From the NCBI GenBank assembly GCA_020635875.1, contig JACJYY010000003.1, positions 124,001-188,000 of the forward strand: DNA of 64,000 nucleotides. Direction: 5' to 3'. This document shows positions 16,691-26,767 of the stretch, piece by piece. The translations under genes and the position numbers were made by a program. Origin of the DNA: Flavobacteriales bacterium. Its GTDB lineage: Bacteria > Bacteroidota > Bacteroidia > Flavobacteriales > Flavobacteriaceae. Within the stretch, counting starts at the first letter, position 1; every line of letters starts with the position of its first letter. Below the pieces are notes generated by a model, which saw only the letters and a program-made list of their open reading frames with translations, was not told the origin of the DNA and ran no database searches.

Positions 16691-17578
16691 ATGAAAGCTT
16701 TTAATAAAACAAGTGCCATTGGAGGAACGTTATCGGTGTTATTTATATTAACAACTTGGCTGATTGCCTTTCATTATCAAATAGAGATATTATATGAGTT
16801 GTCTTTTATGATTCACCTAATTCCTTTCGGAATAGGTTTCGGAGGTGGTTCTTCTATATTGATAATTGCCTATTACTTTGTTTTATGGTTGATTCTAAGT
16901 GTAATATTAAAAGGATTAGCCTCGTTATTTTTTAGGTCAAAGTCAAAAAAGAAAATTATGATTTTTACTTTTCTAGGCTTTGGAATTCTATTCTCTTTAA
17001 TATCTTATATAAATTATGCTGAAGCAAAAGCTGTTAATAATATAATAAAGGAACATGATAGTGAAATTTATTCAACGGCTAATGATATTAGAAAAAACAC
17101 AAAACCCGAGTTTCCACAATGGATAAACACTATGTATTTGAATGTTGAACAATCTGAAATAAATAAACAGCGTCAACTTTCAAGGGATATAGAAAAGTTT
17201 GAATTGGTAAATGATAAACTAACGTTTTGCATTTATAGAGAAAGTGAGATTAGTTGTAATCGTATTTTTTTAGCAACTCAAATTAATAAGATAGGAGTTG
17301 ATGAAATTATGCTGTCAGAAGAATGTGATGGAGACTTGTCCAATCCAAATCATTCTTGGTCAGATTACAAGACAATGTACAGAACGAATTTTATTAAGAC
17401 AGAGTATTTGGAATATGTGCCTGATTCATTACTCACAGAAAAAGGAGAATTAGAAGAGGGTAAAAGTATTGAGGATTATGAAATTGTCACTAAAAGGAGA
17501 GTTTATATTATTACTATAGAGGATTCGGGGAAGATTAAGATAGTTGAGCAGAATGGAATAGAGATGCATAAAAAGTAG
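16691..17578 (+). CDS. Membrane protein of unknown function
   Basis: Unknown. 295 residues with three hydrophobic segments in the first 110 residues (about 10-28, 55-80 and 92-108), then a soluble domain of about 180 residues rich in acidic and aromatic residues with three cysteines (in FCIYRES, SCNRIF and EECDGD). The soluble part probably faces the periplasm. It lies between two other uncharacterised envelope genes; co-transcription is likely from spacing alone. Confidence 0.65.
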   Translation: MKAFNKTSAIGGTLSVLFILTTWLIAFHYQIEILYELSFMIHLIPFGIGFGGGSSILIIAYYFVLWLILSVILKGLASLFFRSKSKKKIMIFTFLGFGILFSLISYINYAEAKAVNNIIKEHDSEIYSTANDIRKNTKPEFPQWINTMYLNVEQSEINKQRQLSRDIEKFELVNDKLTFCIYRESEISCNRIFLATQINKIGVDEIMLSEECDGDLSNPNHSWSDYKTMYRTNFIKTEYLEYVPDSLLTEKGELEEGKSIEDYEIVTKRRVYIITIEDSGKIKIVEQNGIEMHKK

Positions 17579-17604
17579 ATTGTAATTTTCGGAATTGAAT
17601 TTTT

Positions 17605-18351
17605 ATGAAAAAAGTAAAGTATACTAGCATCGTCTTATTGAGTATCATCCTTGGAATACTTTCACTCCCTTATTTAAACGGAACTTGGGATATCATCAGT
17701 TATGCACATAGTAAAGTTTGGGGAAATAGACTTTTAATCGATCTGGATGAAAATTTTAATAAAGAGAAATTGGTACTACTTTTTAAAAACGATGATGCGA
17801 TTATCAATGCGAGAGAATGTTATCCGTTACGTGAGAGTGGGCAGTTTAAAACAGAAGTTATAATTGATACAATCTATTCAAATGGTCAACAATTAAGGGA
17901 TGTGCCTTACTCTTATGGAAAGCAACTTATAGAAGTGATTTATAATCATGAACCTATTGGGGAGTTATACCTATGGAAGACTAACAACTGGCATGCGCAT
18001 GATTATTATATAGAAGTCCAAGATTCTTTAAACTTTAAGATCCTAAACGGAGATATCAAAGGACCTGATAAAAGAATGATGGGTGGTGTTCAATGTTATG
18101 ATAAGAGTTATGTGTCTTCTAGAGTTGAACGACTTTTGAAGTGTCTCAAGCATGATAATTTGAGAATTGACAAATATCAAGTTGAAGTAAAGGATGAAAA
18201 GACAGGTAAACTTAAATGGGTGAAATATACAGGTGTCCGAGTTACATATGTTCCGACAGGTCAATCCGCTTCTTCACATTTAAGCGATGATGTACAAAGG
18301 AACTATTGGTATGCTTTAAGGGAATTAAAAGAAATGAAAGTTTACTATTAA
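17605..18351 (+). CDS. Membrane-anchored protein of unknown function
   Basis: Unknown. 248 residues with one N-terminal hydrophobic segment (residues 8-24) that acts as an anchor or uncleaved signal, then a domain with many charged residues and two cysteines (NARECYPLRES, GVQCYDKSY). It starts 26 bases after the preceding membrane protein gene and its stop codon overlaps the convergent mfd stop by four bases (TTAA), so there is no room for a terminator between them. Confidence 0.65.
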   Translation: MKKVKYTSIVLLSIILGILSLPYLNGTWDIISYAHSKVWGNRLLIDLDENFNKEKLVLLFKNDDAIINARECYPLRESGQFKTEVIIDTIYSNGQQLRDVPYSYGKQLIEVIYNHEPIGELYLWKTNNWHAHDYYIEVQDSLNFKILNGDIKGPDKRMMGGVQCYDKSYVSSRVERLLKCLKHDNLRIDKYQVEVKDEKTGKLKWVKYTGVRVTYVPTGQSASSHLSDDVQRNYWYALRELKEMKVYY

Positions 18352-21300
18352 ATCCTTTCCAAAGCATTCAACGCTTTCCCCATACTATCAACCCCCTCAA
18401 AAGTCAATAACAAACGTAACCCATTCTTCGTTTGTTTCTCCTTCATACGACAATCTTTAGGTTGCGTTTGAATGAACTGCAAGACACGGTTAAATCCGTT
18501 TGATTGATAAAAATCAGACTGTTGATCAGCGATAAAATAGCCTAACATTTTCCCTTGTTTCAAGACTATTTTTTCGAGACCGATTGCCGTAGCTAGCCAT
18601 TTTAAACGAACACTATCCAATAATCCTTTGGCAGGATCAGGCAATTGACCAAAACGGTCAATGATTTTGTTCTGAAAAGCCTGTAATTGAGCTTCGTCTT
18701 TACAATGACTCAGGTCATTATACAAACTCATGCGTTCACTGATATTATTGATATACTCGTCAGGAAACAATAATTCAAAATCCGAATCGATTTGAATGTC
18801 TTTGACATAGATTTTGTCTCTACCTTCGTTTTGGTCAGCGTACAAATCCTTAAAGTCATTTTCCTTTAAATCTTCAATAGCTTCAGCCAAAATCTTCTGA
18901 TACGTTTCAAAACCAATTTCATTGATAAAACCACTTTGTTCGCCACCTAGTAAATCTCCAGCTCCTCTGATTTCCAAATCTTTCATAGCAATATGAATAC
19001 CACTGCCTAAATCACTGAATTGTTCTAGCGCTTGGATACGTTTGCGCGCTTCTGCGGTAAGTGTTGATAGAGGAGGTGTGATAAAATAACAAAAGGCTTT
19101 TTTGTTGCTACGTCCTACACGTCCACGCATCTGGTGCAAATCACTCAAACCGAAATTATTCGCATTATTGATAAAAATGGTGTTGGCATTAGGAACGTCC
19201 AATCCGCTCTCGATAATCGTAGTAGCGACTAACACATCAAATTCTCCATTCATAAACGCCAACATTCGCTCTTCGAGTTCTTTGCCATCCATTTGGCCAT
19301 GACCGATACCCACACGAGCATCAGGTACTAAACGTTGAATCATCCCTGCGATTTCAGTGATGTTTTCTACTCGGTTATTGATAAAAAACACTTGTCCGCC
19401 ACGTTCAATTTCAAAAGAAATAGCATCTCTAATTTGAGCCTCATTAAAGCCAGTAACACTGGTTTCAATAGGATAACGATTGGGTGGAGGAGTGGAGATA
19501 ATAGACAAATCACGCGCTGCCATTAACGAAAATTGCAATGTCCTCGGGATAGGTGTTGCGGTTAAGGTTAGGGTGTCGACATTTTCCGAAATGGTTTTGA
19601 GTTTATCTTTTACGTTTACACCAAATTTTTGTTCCTCGTCAATAATCAATAACCCTAAATCCTTAAACTTTACACTTTTATTGACCAACTGATGGGTTCC
19701 GATGATGATGTCTAGCTTGCCTTCTTGGAGTTGTTCAAGGGTTTCTTTTTTCTGTTTAGCGGTTCTGAATCGGTTAAGATAACCCACATTAACCGGCATA
19801 TCTTTCAACCGCTCGCTAAACGTTCTGTAGTGTTGATACGCTAATATGGTAGTCGGTACCAAAATCGCCACTTGTTTACCGTTATCTACAGCTTTAAAAC
19901 TGGCACGTATGGCAACTTCTGTTTTCCCAAAACCAACATCTCCGCAAATCAATCGATCCATTGGGCGATCACTTTCCATATCTGCTTTTACATCCTGTGT
20001 AGCTTTGGTTTGATCGGGAGTGTCTTCGTATAAAAAGGAAGACTCTAACTCTAGCTGTAAATAGCTATCTGGCGCACAGGCAAAGCCTTTATTCATTCGT
20101 CTTTTAGCATACAATTGAATCAGATTATACGCAATTTTACGGATGCGTGATTGGGTTTTGCTTTTTAGGACTTTCCAGGTTTTTGAACCCAGTTTGTGTA
20201 CCTTCGGCACAGTGCCATCCTTTCCATTGAATTTGGCAATTTTGTGTAAAGAATGAATGCTTACGTACACAATTCCGTCATCAGCATAGATCAGTTTAAT
20301 GGCTTCTTGTTTTTTGCCATTTACATCAATTTTCTGTAAACCACCAAATTGACCAATTCCGTGATCGATATGGGTTACATAATCTCCTTTTGATAAAGCA
20401 TTCAGTTCTTTTAGTGTGACAGACTGCTTGTTTTTGTCGTTATTTTTGATTGAATACTTATGATAACGCTCAAAAATTTGATGATCGGTATAACAAGCGA
20501 GCTGATGTTCTTCGTCAATAAAGCCTTCGTACAAAGGCAGAGACAAGGCGTGATAAGGATTGGGTATGTCTTTGTGTCTTTCTTCATTTAATGATTCAAA
20601 GATGCTTTCCAGACGCTGTGCTTGTTGGTCGTTTGCACTAGCGATGTAATTAGATATTCCATTTTCATTATTCTCCTCCAGATTCTCAAATAACAATTCG
20701 AATTGCTTGTTAAATGAAGGTTGTGGTTTGATATGAAATTCAAAGCTATCATCTGTTTTGAAGATAGGATTGTTATTGAGTTCAATAACCGTGAAGTCCT
20801 TACTTTTTTCAGAAAAAGATGCCGCATCCATAAACAAATCAGATGGGCTTAACTGTTTAATCGTGGATTTGAGATTCAGGAAAGTATCTTCAGCTTTTGC
20901 AAAGAGTTGACTCAATTGGTCTTGCGCTAATTTAAAATCGTCAACTATGATGACAGTGTCCTCAGAGATGTACTCTAAAAAAGACTCTCTTCCTTCTTGA
21001 AGGGTTTTGTTCTCTAGGTTAGGAAGGATTACGATTTGCTTTTTCTTTTCTAGCGAAAGCTGATCTGCAATATCAAAGGTTCTGATGGAGTCTATTTCAT
21101 CGCCAAAGAATTCTATACGATATGGGAAGTCGTTCGAAAAAGAAAATACATCTACAATACCACCTCGTACCGAAAACTCTCCAGGTTCAGACACAAAATC
21201 CACGCGTTTAAATTCATATTCGAAAAGGACTTCGTTGATGAAATCAATGGATATTTGATCTCCTACAGCAATCTTTAACGTGTTTTTTTCTAAGCTTTTT

Positions 21301-21707
21301 TGAGTAGTTACTTTTTCGAAGAGGGCTTCAGGAAAAGATACAATTACGGCTTTATCTTGTTGAGAGTGGATTTGGTTTAATACTTCTGCTCTGAGCAAAA
21401 TATTGGCATTGTCTGTTTGCTCTATTTGATAGGGTTTTTTGTAAGAACTTGGGTAGAATAATACGGATCTGTCCGAAGCTAAACGCTCCAAGTCATTTAA
21501 GTAATAAGCGGCTTTTTCTTTGTCAGAAAATAACAGTAAAAAGGGACGATTTACTTTTTCTAATAGGGCTTGCTGCACAAAAGAAAACGACGAACCAATT
21601 AATCCCTTTAATTGAAGTTTTTGTGATTCTTTTTGTTGTAGCTTTTTTGCAATAGCAGCAACCTTTGTTGCTGTTTTGTATGTTTTCTCAATAACCGAAA
21701 TATCCAC
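18348..21707 (-). CDS. mfd: Transcription-repair coupling factor
   Basis: A 1119-residue DNA translocase that removes RNA polymerase stalled at lesions and recruits UvrA. Domain order is complete: UvrB-like N-terminal modules (residues 1-420), a CarD-like RNA-polymerase interaction domain (LSKGDYVTHIDHGIG at about 430 onward), the RecG-like helicase with Walker A GDVGFGKTE, the DEEQ box and TATPIPRTL, the second RecA-like domain with FINNRVEN and QMRGRVGR, and the C-terminal TRCF domain. Slightly shorter than the E. coli protein, as usual in this phylum. A TATATTTG box at 21721-21728 lies only 14 bases before the start. Confidence 0.97.
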   Translation of the reverse strand: MDISVIEKTYKTATKVAAIAKKLQQKESQKLQLKGLIGSSFSFVQQALLEKVNRPFLLLFSDKEKAAYYLNDLERLASDRSVLFYPSSYKKPYQIEQTDNANILLRAEVLNQIHSQQDKAVIVSFPEALFEKVTTQKSLEKNTLKIAVGDQISIDFINEVLFEYEFKRVDFVSEPGEFSVRGGIVDVFSFSNDFPYRIEFFGDEIDSIRTFDIADQLSLEKKKQIVILPNLENKTLQEGRESFLEYISEDTVIIVDDFKLAQDQLSQLFAKAEDTFLNLKSTIKQLSPSDLFMDAASFSEKSKDFTVIELNNNPIFKTDDSFEFHIKPQPSFNKQFELLFENLEENNENGISNYIASANDQQAQRLESIFESLNEERHKDIPNPYHALSLPLYEGFIDEEHQLACYTDHQIFERYHKYSIKNNDKNKQSVTLKELNALSKGDYVTHIDHGIGQFGGLQKIDVNGKKQEAIKLIYADDGIVYVSIHSLHKIAKFNGKDGTVPKVHKLGSKTWKVLKSKTQSRIRKIAYNLIQLYAKRRMNKGFACAPDSYLQLELESSFLYEDTPDQTKATQDVKADMESDRPMDRLICGDVGFGKTEVAIRASFKAVDNGKQVAILVPTTILAYQHYRTFSERLKDMPVNVGYLNRFRTAKQKKETLEQLQEGKLDIIIGTHQLVNKSVKFKDLGLLIIDEEQKFGVNVKDKLKTISENVDTLTLTATPIPRTLQFSLMAARDLSIISTPPPNRYPIETSVTGFNEAQIRDAISFEIERGGQVFFINNRVENITEIAGMIQRLVPDARVGIGHGQMDGKELEERMLAFMNGEFDVLVATTIIESGLDVPNANTIFINNANNFGLSDLHQMRGRVGRSNKKAFCYFITPPLSTLTAEARKRIQALEQFSDLGSGIHIAMKDLEIRGAGDLLGGEQSGFINEIGFETYQKILAEAIEDLKENDFKDLYADQNEGRDKIYVKDIQIDSDFELLFPDEYINNISERMSLYNDLSHCKDEAQLQAFQNKIIDRFGQLPDPAKGLLDSVRLKWLATAIGLEKIVLKQGKMLGYFIADQQSDFYQSNGFNRVLQFIQTQPKDCRMKEKQTKNGLRLLLTFEGVDSMGKALNALERI

Positions 21708-21720
21708 TTTGATTTTTTAG

Positions 21721-21728
21721 CAAATATA
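21721..21728 (-). promoter_or_regulatory. -7 promoter box for mfd
   Basis: The minus strand reads TATATTTG, an exact TAnnTTTG match, 14 bases before the mfd start codon, giving a very short leader. Confidence 0.55.
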
Positions 21729-21919
21729 GAGGTTCTTTAGATTTTTGGTACGAGATTTGATGGGATAGATTTTATACATTGTAAACATGCAGTGTCGTAA
21801 ACAATTTTTAGATACTTTGTAATCTTGGTTAAGATAAATTACATAGGAAGGAGTTGGATCTGTAAAATTATTTGATTTTAATCTATTATTGACGATATTT
21901 GCGCAAAATTCAGTTGGTT

Positions 21920-22282
21920 GTGAAATTAACTATGTCATATCTTTTTGGGTTACTTTTTTTCTTTGTTACAGGGAGTAGCGAAGGGATAATTAACGCAAGG
22001 GAATATACTCATAAGGACCAGCTTAGTATTTTGTTTTCAACTCCAGTTGAGTCCGTACATGCAGATAATGGAATAGAAAAGCATGTGGATGTTGTTGAAG
22101 TTACAGAGGAAGAGGAAGTACATCACTCAAGAAGCATAATAGGAAAAACGATTCCCTATTCTTTTAAATTTAGTTTTGAACCAAGTGTAACAAGCTCAAA
22201 ACTGCATGAAGGTTATTTTATTGTTGAAAAGATAACCCATTCTGTTCCCTTGTATATTTTACTACAGGTATTTCGAATATGA
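21920..22282 (+). CDS. Small secreted protein upstream of the efflux operon
   Basis: Unknown, about 120 residues. The N-terminus is a short basic segment, a hydrophobic run (MSYLFGLLFFFVTG) and then a polar mature region with a poly-glutamate stretch (EVTEEEEVHHS). The open frame begins at TTG 21899, but that codon is part of a near-consensus -7 box (GATATTTG), so I prefer GTG 21920 or ATG 21932. A short hairpin (TTACTGATT/AATCAGTAA, 22291-22311) follows. Whether it is linked in function to the RND genes downstream is not known. Confidence 0.55.
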   Translation: MKLTMSYLFGLLFFFVTGSSEGIINAREYTHKDQLSILFSTPVESVHADNGIEKHVDVVEVTEEEEVHHSRSIIGKTIPYSFKFSFEPSVTSSKLHEGYFIVEKITHSVPLYILLQVFRI

Positions 22283-22290
22283 ATACGTTG

Positions 22291-22311
22291 TTACTGATTT
22301 TTAATCAGTAA
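22291..22311 (+). terminator. Weak hairpin terminator after the small secreted protein
   Basis: Nine-base perfect stem TTACTGATT/AATCAGTAA with a three-base T loop, followed by TTTATTC. Confidence 0.45.
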
Positions 22312-22381
22312 TTTATTCTGCATCAACTATCTATAAATTCTTACAGATGGTTGTTTTTACACCCATTTTTATTTAACCGAT

Positions 22382-22399
22382 TGAATCAAAAGTGATTCA
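22382..22399. promoter_or_regulatory. Inverted repeat upstream of the RND efflux operon
   Basis: TGAATCA (22382-22388), AAAG, TGATTCA (22393-22399): a perfect seven-base inverted repeat 20 bases before the adaptor ATG. It may be an operator, but no regulator gene is adjacent. Confidence 0.45.
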
Positions 22400-22419
22400 G
22401 TCTCTCAATTATTGTAGTA

Positions 22420-23502
22420 ATGAAACAAACAGTTATCTATTTATTTTTGATAGCCACACTAAATGTTGGTTGTCATTCCAAAAAGCATGAAAAGAAAGAA
22501 GAAGAAATTAAGCTTTCTGTAACCACTCCTCTAATCAAAGATACAATTGCTATTAAAGAATATGTAGCTCAGGTTAGATCAATTCAGCATATCGAATTAA
22601 GAGCTCTCGAAAAGGGATACCTCAAGAATATTTATGTAGATGAAGGGGAATTTGTAAAAGAAGGGCAACGTATGTTCCAGATTATGCCGACGCTTTATCA
22701 AGCAGAAGCCAAAAAGGCAGCAGCAGAAGCTGAATTTGCCAGAATAGAATATTTAAACACTAAAACATTAGCAGATAGTAATATTGTTTCTCCTAACGAG
22801 TTAGCTTTAGCAAAAGCCAGGTATGACAAGGCTAATGCTGAACTAGACTTAGCTAATGTACATTTGAGTTTTACCGAGATTAGAGCGCCTTTTGATGGAA
22901 TTATGGGAAGATTTAACGTAAGGCTTGGTAGTTTGTTAGATGAAGGAGAATTACTCACAGAGTTATCAGATAACCGTAAGGTTTGGGTATATTTTAATGT
23001 GCCAGAAGCAGAATACCTAAACTATTCAACCAAAATAGATAAAAGAAACTTACAAAAGGTAAATCTGTTAATGGCAAACAATAAACTATTTCCGTACCAG
23101 GGAGTAGTTGAAACGATAGAGTCTGATTTTAATAATGAGACAGGAAATATAGCTTTTAGAGCGACTTTTCCTAATCCAGAAGGATTGTTACGTCACGGTG
23201 AAACAGGAAATATTCAGATTCCGACAAGGATTAATGATGCTATAATAATACCTCAAAAGGCAACATTTGAGATATTGGACAAAAAATATGTTTATGTGGT
23301 AGGCGAAGATCACAAAATTAAATCCAGATTGATAACTATTGACAAAGAATTGCCTCATATTTATTTGGTCAAGGAGGGCTTGTCTAAAGAAGACAAAATA
23401 GTTATAGATGGGTTAAGAAAAATTAAAAGCGGAGATGAGATTTCGTATGATTTTATTGAGCCAGATAAGGTAATGTCTAATCTGGACTTATACGCAGAAT
23501 AG
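22420..23502 (+). CDS. RND efflux periplasmic adaptor (membrane fusion protein)
   Basis: A 360-residue lipoprotein adaptor that links the inner-membrane RND pump to the outer-membrane channel. A lipobox (TLNVGC) ends the signal at residue 19. Order: first half of the lipoyl domain (RSIQHIELRALEKGYLKNIY), a coiled-coil hairpin (residues 88-135), the second lipoyl half (FTEIRAPFDGIMGRF), beta-barrel and membrane-proximal domain with IPQKATFEIL. First gene of a three-gene AcrAB-TolC-type operon, 20 bases before the pump gene. Confidence 0.93.
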   Translation: MKQTVIYLFLIATLNVGCHSKKHEKKEEEIKLSVTTPLIKDTIAIKEYVAQVRSIQHIELRALEKGYLKNIYVDEGEFVKEGQRMFQIMPTLYQAEAKKAAAEAEFARIEYLNTKTLADSNIVSPNELALAKARYDKANAELDLANVHLSFTEIRAPFDGIMGRFNVRLGSLLDEGELLTELSDNRKVWVYFNVPEAEYLNYSTKIDKRNLQKVNLLMANNKLFPYQGVVETIESDFNNETGNIAFRATFPNPEGLLRHGETGNIQIPTRINDAIIIPQKATFEILDKKYVYVVGEDHKIKSRLITIDKELPHIYLVKEGLSKEDKIVIDGLRKIKSGDEISYDFIEPDKVMSNLDLYAE

Positions 23503-23522
23503 TCTCGTTAAAATTATAGGAT

Positions 23523-26500
23523 ATGTTAAAAAAAGTAATCCAAAGACCCGTTTTGGCTATTGTGGTATCTGTATTCATTTTGTTTGTGGGTACATTATCC
23601 ATAAAGCAAATGCCTATTGCGCAGTTCCCACAGATAGCACCCACAACGGTAAGTATATTTGTCGCTTATCCAGGGTCAAATGCAGATGTTCTTGTTAAAT
23701 CTACTTTAATCCCGTTAGAGACTTCAATTAATGGAGTGGAGGGGATGCGTTATATTTCTTCTGATGCGACTAGTGCAGGAGAAGCAACGATTAATATAAT
23801 TTTTGAGCCAGGAACAGATCCCAATCAGGCGGTTGTTCGTGTAAAAACCAGAGTTGATCAGGTAATGCCTTTGTTGCCACCACTTGTGCAAAGAGAGGGG
23901 GTAATCATTACTCCTGTACAGCCAAGTATGTTGATGTATGTCAATCTTTACAGCAAAGACAAAGACGCGGATCAAAAATTTCTGTACAACTATGCCAATG
24001 TGAAAATGATTCCTGAACTGAAAAGGATCAAAGGAGTTGTGAGTGCAAAAATATTGGGAAGCCGTCAATACGCCATGCGGGTTTGGCTAAAACCAGATCG
24101 TTTAAGAGCGTATAAGTTGTCTGCCGAAGAGGTGTTAAAGGCCATGGAAGAGCAGAGTATTATTGGTCGGCCAGGTCGTTTAGGTCGTAGTTCTGGGAAG
24201 TCAGCACAATCAATCGAATATGTTTTGACTTATCAGGGAAGATATAATACGCCAGAACAGTATGGAGATATTATTGTGAGATCTAATGAGGAAGGAGAAT
24301 TGATACACGTAAAGGACGTGGCAACAGTTGAGTTAGGGACAGAATTCATGGATATCTATTCTAACCTGGACGGTTATCCTGCTGCTGCAATTGTATTGAA
24401 ACAATCATTAGGGAGTAATGCAAGCGAAGTGATAAAAGAGGTTAAGGAAAAACTTCAGGAGATAAGAGGAGATTTCCCTGCAGAAATGGACTATAAGATT
24501 AGTTACGATGTCTCTAAATTTTTGGATGCTTCTATAGAGCAAGTTACCCATACATTGCGAGATGCTTTTTTGTTAGTAGCCTTAGTGGTGTTCTTATTTT
24601 TAGGAGATTTTAGATCTACATTAATTCCTATTTTGGCAGTTCCTGTTTCATTGATAGGAGCCTTTTTTGTGCTTCAACTCTTTGGAATATCAATAAATCT
24701 GGTTACTCTTTTTGCTCTTGTATTAGCTATTGGTATTGTAGTCGATGATGCGATTGTGGTAGTAGAAGCCGTACATGCCAAGATGGAAGAAGAGCATCTT
24801 TCCCCGTTTAAAGCGGTAAAGAGTGTAATGGGAGAGATAGGAGGGGCAATTATAGCGATTACTTTGGTAATGATTTCTGTATTCTTGCCAATTGCTTTTA
24901 TGTCTGGTCCGGTAGGAGTTTTTTATAGACAATTTTCAATTACAATGGTAAGTTCGATAATCCTTTCGGCGATTGTTGCACTTACTCTGACACCTGTATT
25001 ATGTGCCATGTTATTGAAAAACAATCATGGTCAGCCTAAAAGAAGAACGCCTATCAATCGATTTATTGATTGGTTTAACAGAAGGTTTGATAGACTTACA
25101 GGAAGGTATGTCGGTTTGCTAAAATTGATAGTTAACAGAAGGGTCTTGACCTTTGGGATACTAATTGCCTTTGGATTGGGGATTTTTGGAGTTAATAACA
25201 TACTTCCTGCTGGTTTTATTCCTAACGAAGATCAAGGGACTATCTATGCAATTATACAAACTCCTCCTGGAGCAACTTTAGAAAGAACCAATCAAGTAGC
25301 TCACCACCTTCAAAAAATATGCGAAGAGACGGAAGGTGTAGCCTCCGTATCTGCTCTGGCAGGATACGAAATTATGACAGAGGGTAGAGGGTCTAATGCA
25401 GGGACGTGTTTGATTAATCTTAAACCTTGGTCAGAAAGAGAAAAATCAGTCCATGAGATAATGGAAGAGCTGGAAGAAAAATCAAGCGAAATAGGAGAAG
25501 GTATTATAGAGTTTTTTGAACCACCTGCTGTTCCCGGGTTTGGTTCTTCGGGAGGTTTTTCTTTTAGGATGATTGATAAAAACAACTCTACAGACTATCA
25601 TGAGTTCGAAAAAATAAATAATACGTTTATGCAAAAGCTTTCCGAAAGGAAAGAATTAACAGGGTTGTTTACTTTTTTTGCGGCAAATTATCCTCAGTAC
25701 GAGATAGAAATAGATAATAAAGTAGCCATGCAAAAAGGAGTTTCTATCGAAAGAGCAATGGAAAATCTGAACATTTTGATAGGGAGTACTTATGAGCAAG
25801 GGTTTATTCGGTTTGGTCGATTCTTTAAAGTATATACGCAGGCAGGACCTGAATACAGGAGATATCCTAGTGATTTGTTAGATCTTTTTGTTAAAAATGA
25901 ACAAGGAGAAATGGTGCCGTATTCGTCATTTATGAAAATTAAAAAGACTCAAGGGCCTAACGAAATCACTCGGTATAACTTGTATAATTCGGCTGCGATT
26001 AGAGGTTTGCCAGCCAAAGGTTTTACCACGGGGGATGCTATTCATGCCATTCAGGAAGTGGCAAAAGAATCTTTACCTAGAGGCTATGATATTGCTTGGG
26101 AAGGATTATCCTATGATGAGGCATCCAGAGGAAATGAAGCGTTGTACGTTTTTATAGTGGTACTAATATTTGTGTATTTGGTGCTGTCTGCTCAGTATGA
26201 GAGTTTTTTATTGCCGTTAGCGGTTATATTGTCTTTGCCTGTCGGAATTTTTGGTTCGTTTTTATTACTTAAAATGATGGGGTTAGCCAATGATATTTAT
26301 GCTCAGGTAGGGTTGATAATGCTGGTAGGCTTGCTGGGTAAAAATGCGGTGTTAATTGTAGAGTATGCAGTATTAAAGCACGAGCAAGGAGCGACAGTAT
26401 TAGAAGCCGCTATAGAAGGAGCTAAAGTGAGATTTAGACCGATTTTAATGACCTCGTTTGCGTTTATAGCGGGATTAGTCCCTTTGGTTTTAGCGACAGG

Positions 26501-26765
26501 AGCGGGAGCCATAGGTAATAGAACTATCGGAGGATCCGCTATGGGAGGAATGGTGTTCGGAACTATTTTTGGGGTAATCATAATACCAGGGTTGTACTAC
26601 ATTTTTGGTAAAATGAGTGAAGGAAAAACATTGCTTCAAGATACTGATAATAGACCATTTACAGAAATGATGGTAGAAAAGAATTCCGAAAGGAACAATA
26701 CAATTCAGAAACTCATAAACGCAAATGAAACGCTTAGAAAGCTATTGCGTAGAAAAAATAAATAA
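23523..26765 (+). CDS. RND multidrug efflux pump, AcrB/HAE1 family
   Basis: A 1080-residue proton-driven inner-membrane exporter with twelve helices and two large periplasmic domains. The N-terminus (FIQRPVLAIVVS-type, here VIQRPVLAIVVSVF) and the proton-relay motif GIVVDDAIVVVE with Asp408-Asp409 match AcrB. SAQYESFLLPLAVILSLPVG marks the second membrane half. The C-terminal 45 residues are charged and cytoplasmic. Drugs, bile acids or solvents are typical substrates; which apply here is unknown. The downstream outer-membrane gene starts two bases after the stop. Confidence 0.96.
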   Translation: MLKKVIQRPVLAIVVSVFILFVGTLSIKQMPIAQFPQIAPTTVSIFVAYPGSNADVLVKSTLIPLETSINGVEGMRYISSDATSAGEATINIIFEPGTDPNQAVVRVKTRVDQVMPLLPPLVQREGVIITPVQPSMLMYVNLYSKDKDADQKFLYNYANVKMIPELKRIKGVVSAKILGSRQYAMRVWLKPDRLRAYKLSAEEVLKAMEEQSIIGRPGRLGRSSGKSAQSIEYVLTYQGRYNTPEQYGDIIVRSNEEGELIHVKDVATVELGTEFMDIYSNLDGYPAAAIVLKQSLGSNASEVIKEVKEKLQEIRGDFPAEMDYKISYDVSKFLDASIEQVTHTLRDAFLLVALVVFLFLGDFRSTLIPILAVPVSLIGAFFVLQLFGISINLVTLFALVLAIGIVVDDAIVVVEAVHAKMEEEHLSPFKAVKSVMGEIGGAIIAITLVMISVFLPIAFMSGPVGVFYRQFSITMVSSIILSAIVALTLTPVLCAMLLKNNHGQPKRRTPINRFIDWFNRRFDRLTGRYVGLLKLIVNRRVLTFGILIAFGLGIFGVNNILPAGFIPNEDQGTIYAIIQTPPGATLERTNQVAHHLQKICEETEGVASVSALAGYEIMTEGRGSNAGTCLINLKPWSEREKSVHEIMEELEEKSSEIGEGIIEFFEPPAVPGFGSSGGFSFRMIDKNNSTDYHEFEKINNTFMQKLSERKELTGLFTFFAANYPQYEIEIDNKVAMQKGVSIERAMENLNILIGSTYEQGFIRFGRFFKVYTQAGPEYRRYPSDLLDLFVKNEQGEMVPYSSFMKIKKTQGPNEITRYNLYNSAAIRGLPAKGFTTGDAIHAIQEVAKESLPRGYDIAWEGLSYDEASRGNEALYVFIVVLIFVYLVLSAQYESFLLPLAVILSLPVGIFGSFLLLKMMGLANDIYAQVGLIMLVGLLGKNAVLIVEYAVLKHEQGATVLEAAIEGAKVRFRPILMTSFAFIAGLVPLVLATGAGAIGNRTIGGSAMGGMVFGTIFGVIIIPGLYYIFGKMSEGKTLLQDTDNRPFTEMMVEKNSERNNTIQKLINANETLRKLLRRKNK

Positions 26766-26767
26766 TT

